Assembly: GCA_963752745.1 (NCBI GenBank)
Contig: CAVWAK010000006.1
Location: 105,155-169,154, forward strand
Source: Thiogranum sp963752745
Lineage (GTDB): Bacteria; Pseudomonadota; Gammaproteobacteria; DSM-19610
DNA: 64,000 bases
Direction: 5' to 3'
A program made the translations under genes and the position numbers. Positions within the stretch are counted from its first letter, which is position 1, and each line of letters begins with the position of its first letter. Positions 62,520 through 64,000 of the stretch are shown here, one piece after another. A model generated the notes under the pieces. That model had not been told where the DNA came from and did no database searches. It saw nothing but the letters and a program-made list of their open reading frames with translations.

Positions 62520-63441
62520 ATGAAAATTCTTTCGCACTACACGTCAGAACGCAGTCTTATCGGGATCGTACGTTCGCAGAGCATGTGGGCGACCGATTTT
62601 CTGGCTTTGAACGACAGCATGGAATTCATATACGCCTTATCTGCGATTTACGAGGAGGCTCATGTGCTTACGTTATCAAAGATTCCAGATGAAGCGCGAG
62701 TCCAGATGCATAACCAGCTAAAAGCCCGTTTTCAAATTACCGAATATATCGATGCTCTAAAGAAACAGGTCGCGGAAAGCGATGGCTATGGCTCTATTTA
62801 CGTCACATCATTTGCAAGGGGGAAGAACGATGATGAGGACGATCGAGGTATCCTCACCCTTTGGGACCGGTACACAGATAATGAGGGATACTGTGTGCAG
62901 TTCGAGGAACAAAGTTTACGCAGGCTGGTTGATAATGAGGGTACGCGTCATAGCTATGCTTGGATTGAGTTGGCAGAGGTCCAGTATGGAATTGACCGAC
63001 AAGGATCGGAATTTAGGGGGCTTGCCGAACAACTATCTCTCCGTATGTTGCTTCACCTTTTCCACGAAACTGGTGATCAGCGTCTTACACTTGATCTGGA
63101 TAAGCGCGATGCAGACAGTTACTTCTTCCAGAAACTTCTTAGTTATTGCGGTAAGCATAAGACCCAGCTTTCGAGGACGAGCGCGAGATCGGATTTTTTC
63201 CTGTCCGGCGAATATTAGCGAACCGCGAGTACTTACGGGGATTGCCAGTCCTAAGACGATCTATCGACGGGCGAATGAGCCGAGCGAGATTAAATACATT
63301 ATTTTGGGTGAGCACCTCCTTCCCGGTCTGATTCCGAACCGGATCGTGATAGGTCCAAAGGCCGAGTTACCTGGATGGATGCTTGACGGCCTTTATCCCC
63401 AGCTACCCGTAATTAAAAAGTCGACGATACCGATTCGCTAA
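62520..63441 (+). pseudogene. DUF2971 family protein, broken by frameshifts
   Basis: From ATG 62520 the frame reads ILSHYTSERSLIGIVRSQSM, WATDFLALNDSMEF and YVTSFARGKNDDEDDRGILT-LWDRYTDNEGYC, the DUF2971 pattern. After YCGKHK (about 63158) the expected family block DPAFEDEREI is found in another frame, and the ending IPNRIVIGPKAELPGWM ... STIPIR in the third, up to 63441. At least two indels are needed to restore it. Some DUF2971 proteins are linked to defence islands; the role here is unknown. Confidence 0.7.
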
Positions 63442-63481
63442 ACTACGTCAGCCAAAAAAGGGGATGGACCACCCTTACGCG

Positions 63482-63495
63482 AGTGTAGCTACACT
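63482..63495. repeat. 14-bp palindrome
   Basis: AGTGTAGCTACACT, perfectly self-complementary, between the DUF2971 gene and the AbiEi gene. No T run; possibly a regulator site. The rest of 63442-63682 shows no gene. Confidence 0.5.
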
Positions 63496-63682
63496 TCGTC
63501 GGCGGGATGCGGATTTCCGGATGTCTGAAATCCAGAAATAATCGATATAGTTCTATTCAGTGCCCCGCCTTGAACGGGGTGAACCTTATTAAGTCCCGAT
63601 TTCCTGCCTGCCACGGTAGTGTGTTTGTGAGTTATGTTCCCCCATGCTGGCGGGTTCGACACAGCCGTAGATTCTGCTATTC

Positions 63683-63720
63683 TTTTGAAAGAAAAACAGG
63701 CATACTATTTTCTTTCAAAA
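63683..63720. promoter_or_regulatory. AbiEi operator (inverted repeat)
   Basis: Perfect 13-bp arms TTTTGAAAGAAAA (63683-63695) and TTTTCTTTCAAAA (63708-63720), 12 bp apart, ending 3 bp before the ATG of the AbiEi-like gene. AbiEi antitoxins of type IV systems repress their own promoter by binding inverted repeats, so this is very probably the operator. Confidence 0.75.
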
Positions 63721-63723
63721 CAT

Positions 63724-64000
63724 ATGGGAAAACACGCAGACAGCACCGATAGCAAGATCCTCCGGCGGATTCGTTCCCGCAAGCGGGGCTGGGTCTTTAC
63801 GCCCGACAGTTTCACGGATCTCGGTACACGCCAGGCGGTCGATCTCGCACTGATGCGACACCGGGACAGCGGCCTCATCCGGCAACTGGCCCGGGGGCTG
63901 TACGACTACCCGAAAACTGATCCTCAGTTGGGACAGTTACAGCCGTCTACGGACGATATCGCCAGGGCCCTGGCAGGTCGTGATGCCACCCGTTTGCAAC
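63724..64000 (+). CDS. AbiEi-type antitoxin (DUF6088), partial
   Basis: ATG 63724, open to the end of the window (92 residues seen). The N-terminal winged helix is visible: SKILRRIRSRKRGWVFTPDS, GTRQAVDLALMRHRDSGLIR and QLARGLYDYPK, the DUF6088/AbiEi pattern. AbiEi represses its operon and counteracts the nucleotidyltransferase toxin AbiEii, which should follow beyond 64 kb. Such pairs act in abortive phage defence and element stabilisation. Confidence 0.85.
   Translation, partial: MGKHADSTDSKILRRIRSRKRGWVFTPDSFTDLGTRQAVDLALMRHRDSGLIRQLARGLYDYPKTDPQLGQLQPSTDDIARALAGRDATRLQ

Noticed and set aside
62782..63441. 219-codon frame over the DUF2971 gene
   Set aside because: Only its last 90 codons look like protein, and they are the displaced end of the DUF2971 gene.

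Overview
The window is a stretch of chromosome from a free-living gammaproteobacterium (moderate GC, dense and mostly intact genes) that very probably oxidises reduced sulfur. The housekeeping set (greB, sucA-sucB-lpd, tmcA, hemH, rnhA-dnaQ, slyD, hspQ, cfa, mltD, metA-type acyltransferase) is gammaproteobacterial. Two adjacent secreted Gly/Asn/Tyr-rich proteins resemble sulfur globule proteins, and the ArsR-family regulator next to them carries two cysteines 66 residues apart, as in the persulfide sensors SqrR and BigR. I cannot name genus or species from the sequence alone.

Layout. 0.2-10.6 kb: YgiQ, a predicted outer-membrane protein, GreB, a coupled cluster (secreted protein, SprT-like protease, GIY-YIG nuclease, GlcG/HbpS-type haem-binding protein), HspQ, a peptide transporter, SlyD, a P-loop ATPase and homoserine O-acyltransferase. 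10.6-13.2 kb: DUF302, cyclopropane fatty acid synthase and a ferritin-like protein preceded by a perfect FNR box. 13.2-22.2 kb: the complete 2-oxoglutarate dehydrogenase operon, TmcA and ferrochelatase. 22.2-29.6 kb: a frameshifted DUF3024 gene, MltD, a methyltransferase, RNase HI, DNA polymerase III epsilon, glutaredoxin, and a DUF1631-PilZ pair. 29.9-35.9 kb: small membrane proteins, a decayed HD-GYP gene, the sulfur-globule pair, and a histidine kinase / REC-PAS / ArsR operon. 35.9-42.0 kb: a CusCBA-type copper/silver RND exporter plus a Cys/His-rich secreted protein. 42.3-46.7 kb: convergent SLC13 and SulP anion transporters, an RRM protein and a cold-shock protein.

From 47.4 kb the sequence is mobile. 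The 3' half of a tRNA-Val gene, with its original terminator, is duplicated at 47458-47503. The intact tRNA-Val(CAC) lies at 52094-52168. Between the copies is a 4.6-kb island with HipBA, an unknown 473-residue protein, a frameshifted AlpA, and truncated HTH and integrase genes. To the right, starting 34 bp from the tRNA 5' end, is a second, larger element of the PFGI-1/ICE type: integrase, excisionase, HTH regulator, ParB, DUF2857, STY4528, PFL_4669, ParM/StbA, STY4534, RadC, DUF6573, DUF2971 and an AbiEi antitoxin that runs off the window end. Its parA, dnaB and conjugation genes are not in view.

Several genes, mostly in the mobile part (AlpA, ParM, DUF6573, DUF2971, and DUF3024 in the core), are broken by single-base indels that are easily repaired on paper. 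This is either real decay or sequencing error, and read-level checking would decide. Most start sites were chosen from Shine-Dalgarno spacing, overlap with the upstream stop codon, or family length. Family names come from recognising motifs by eye, without a database search.
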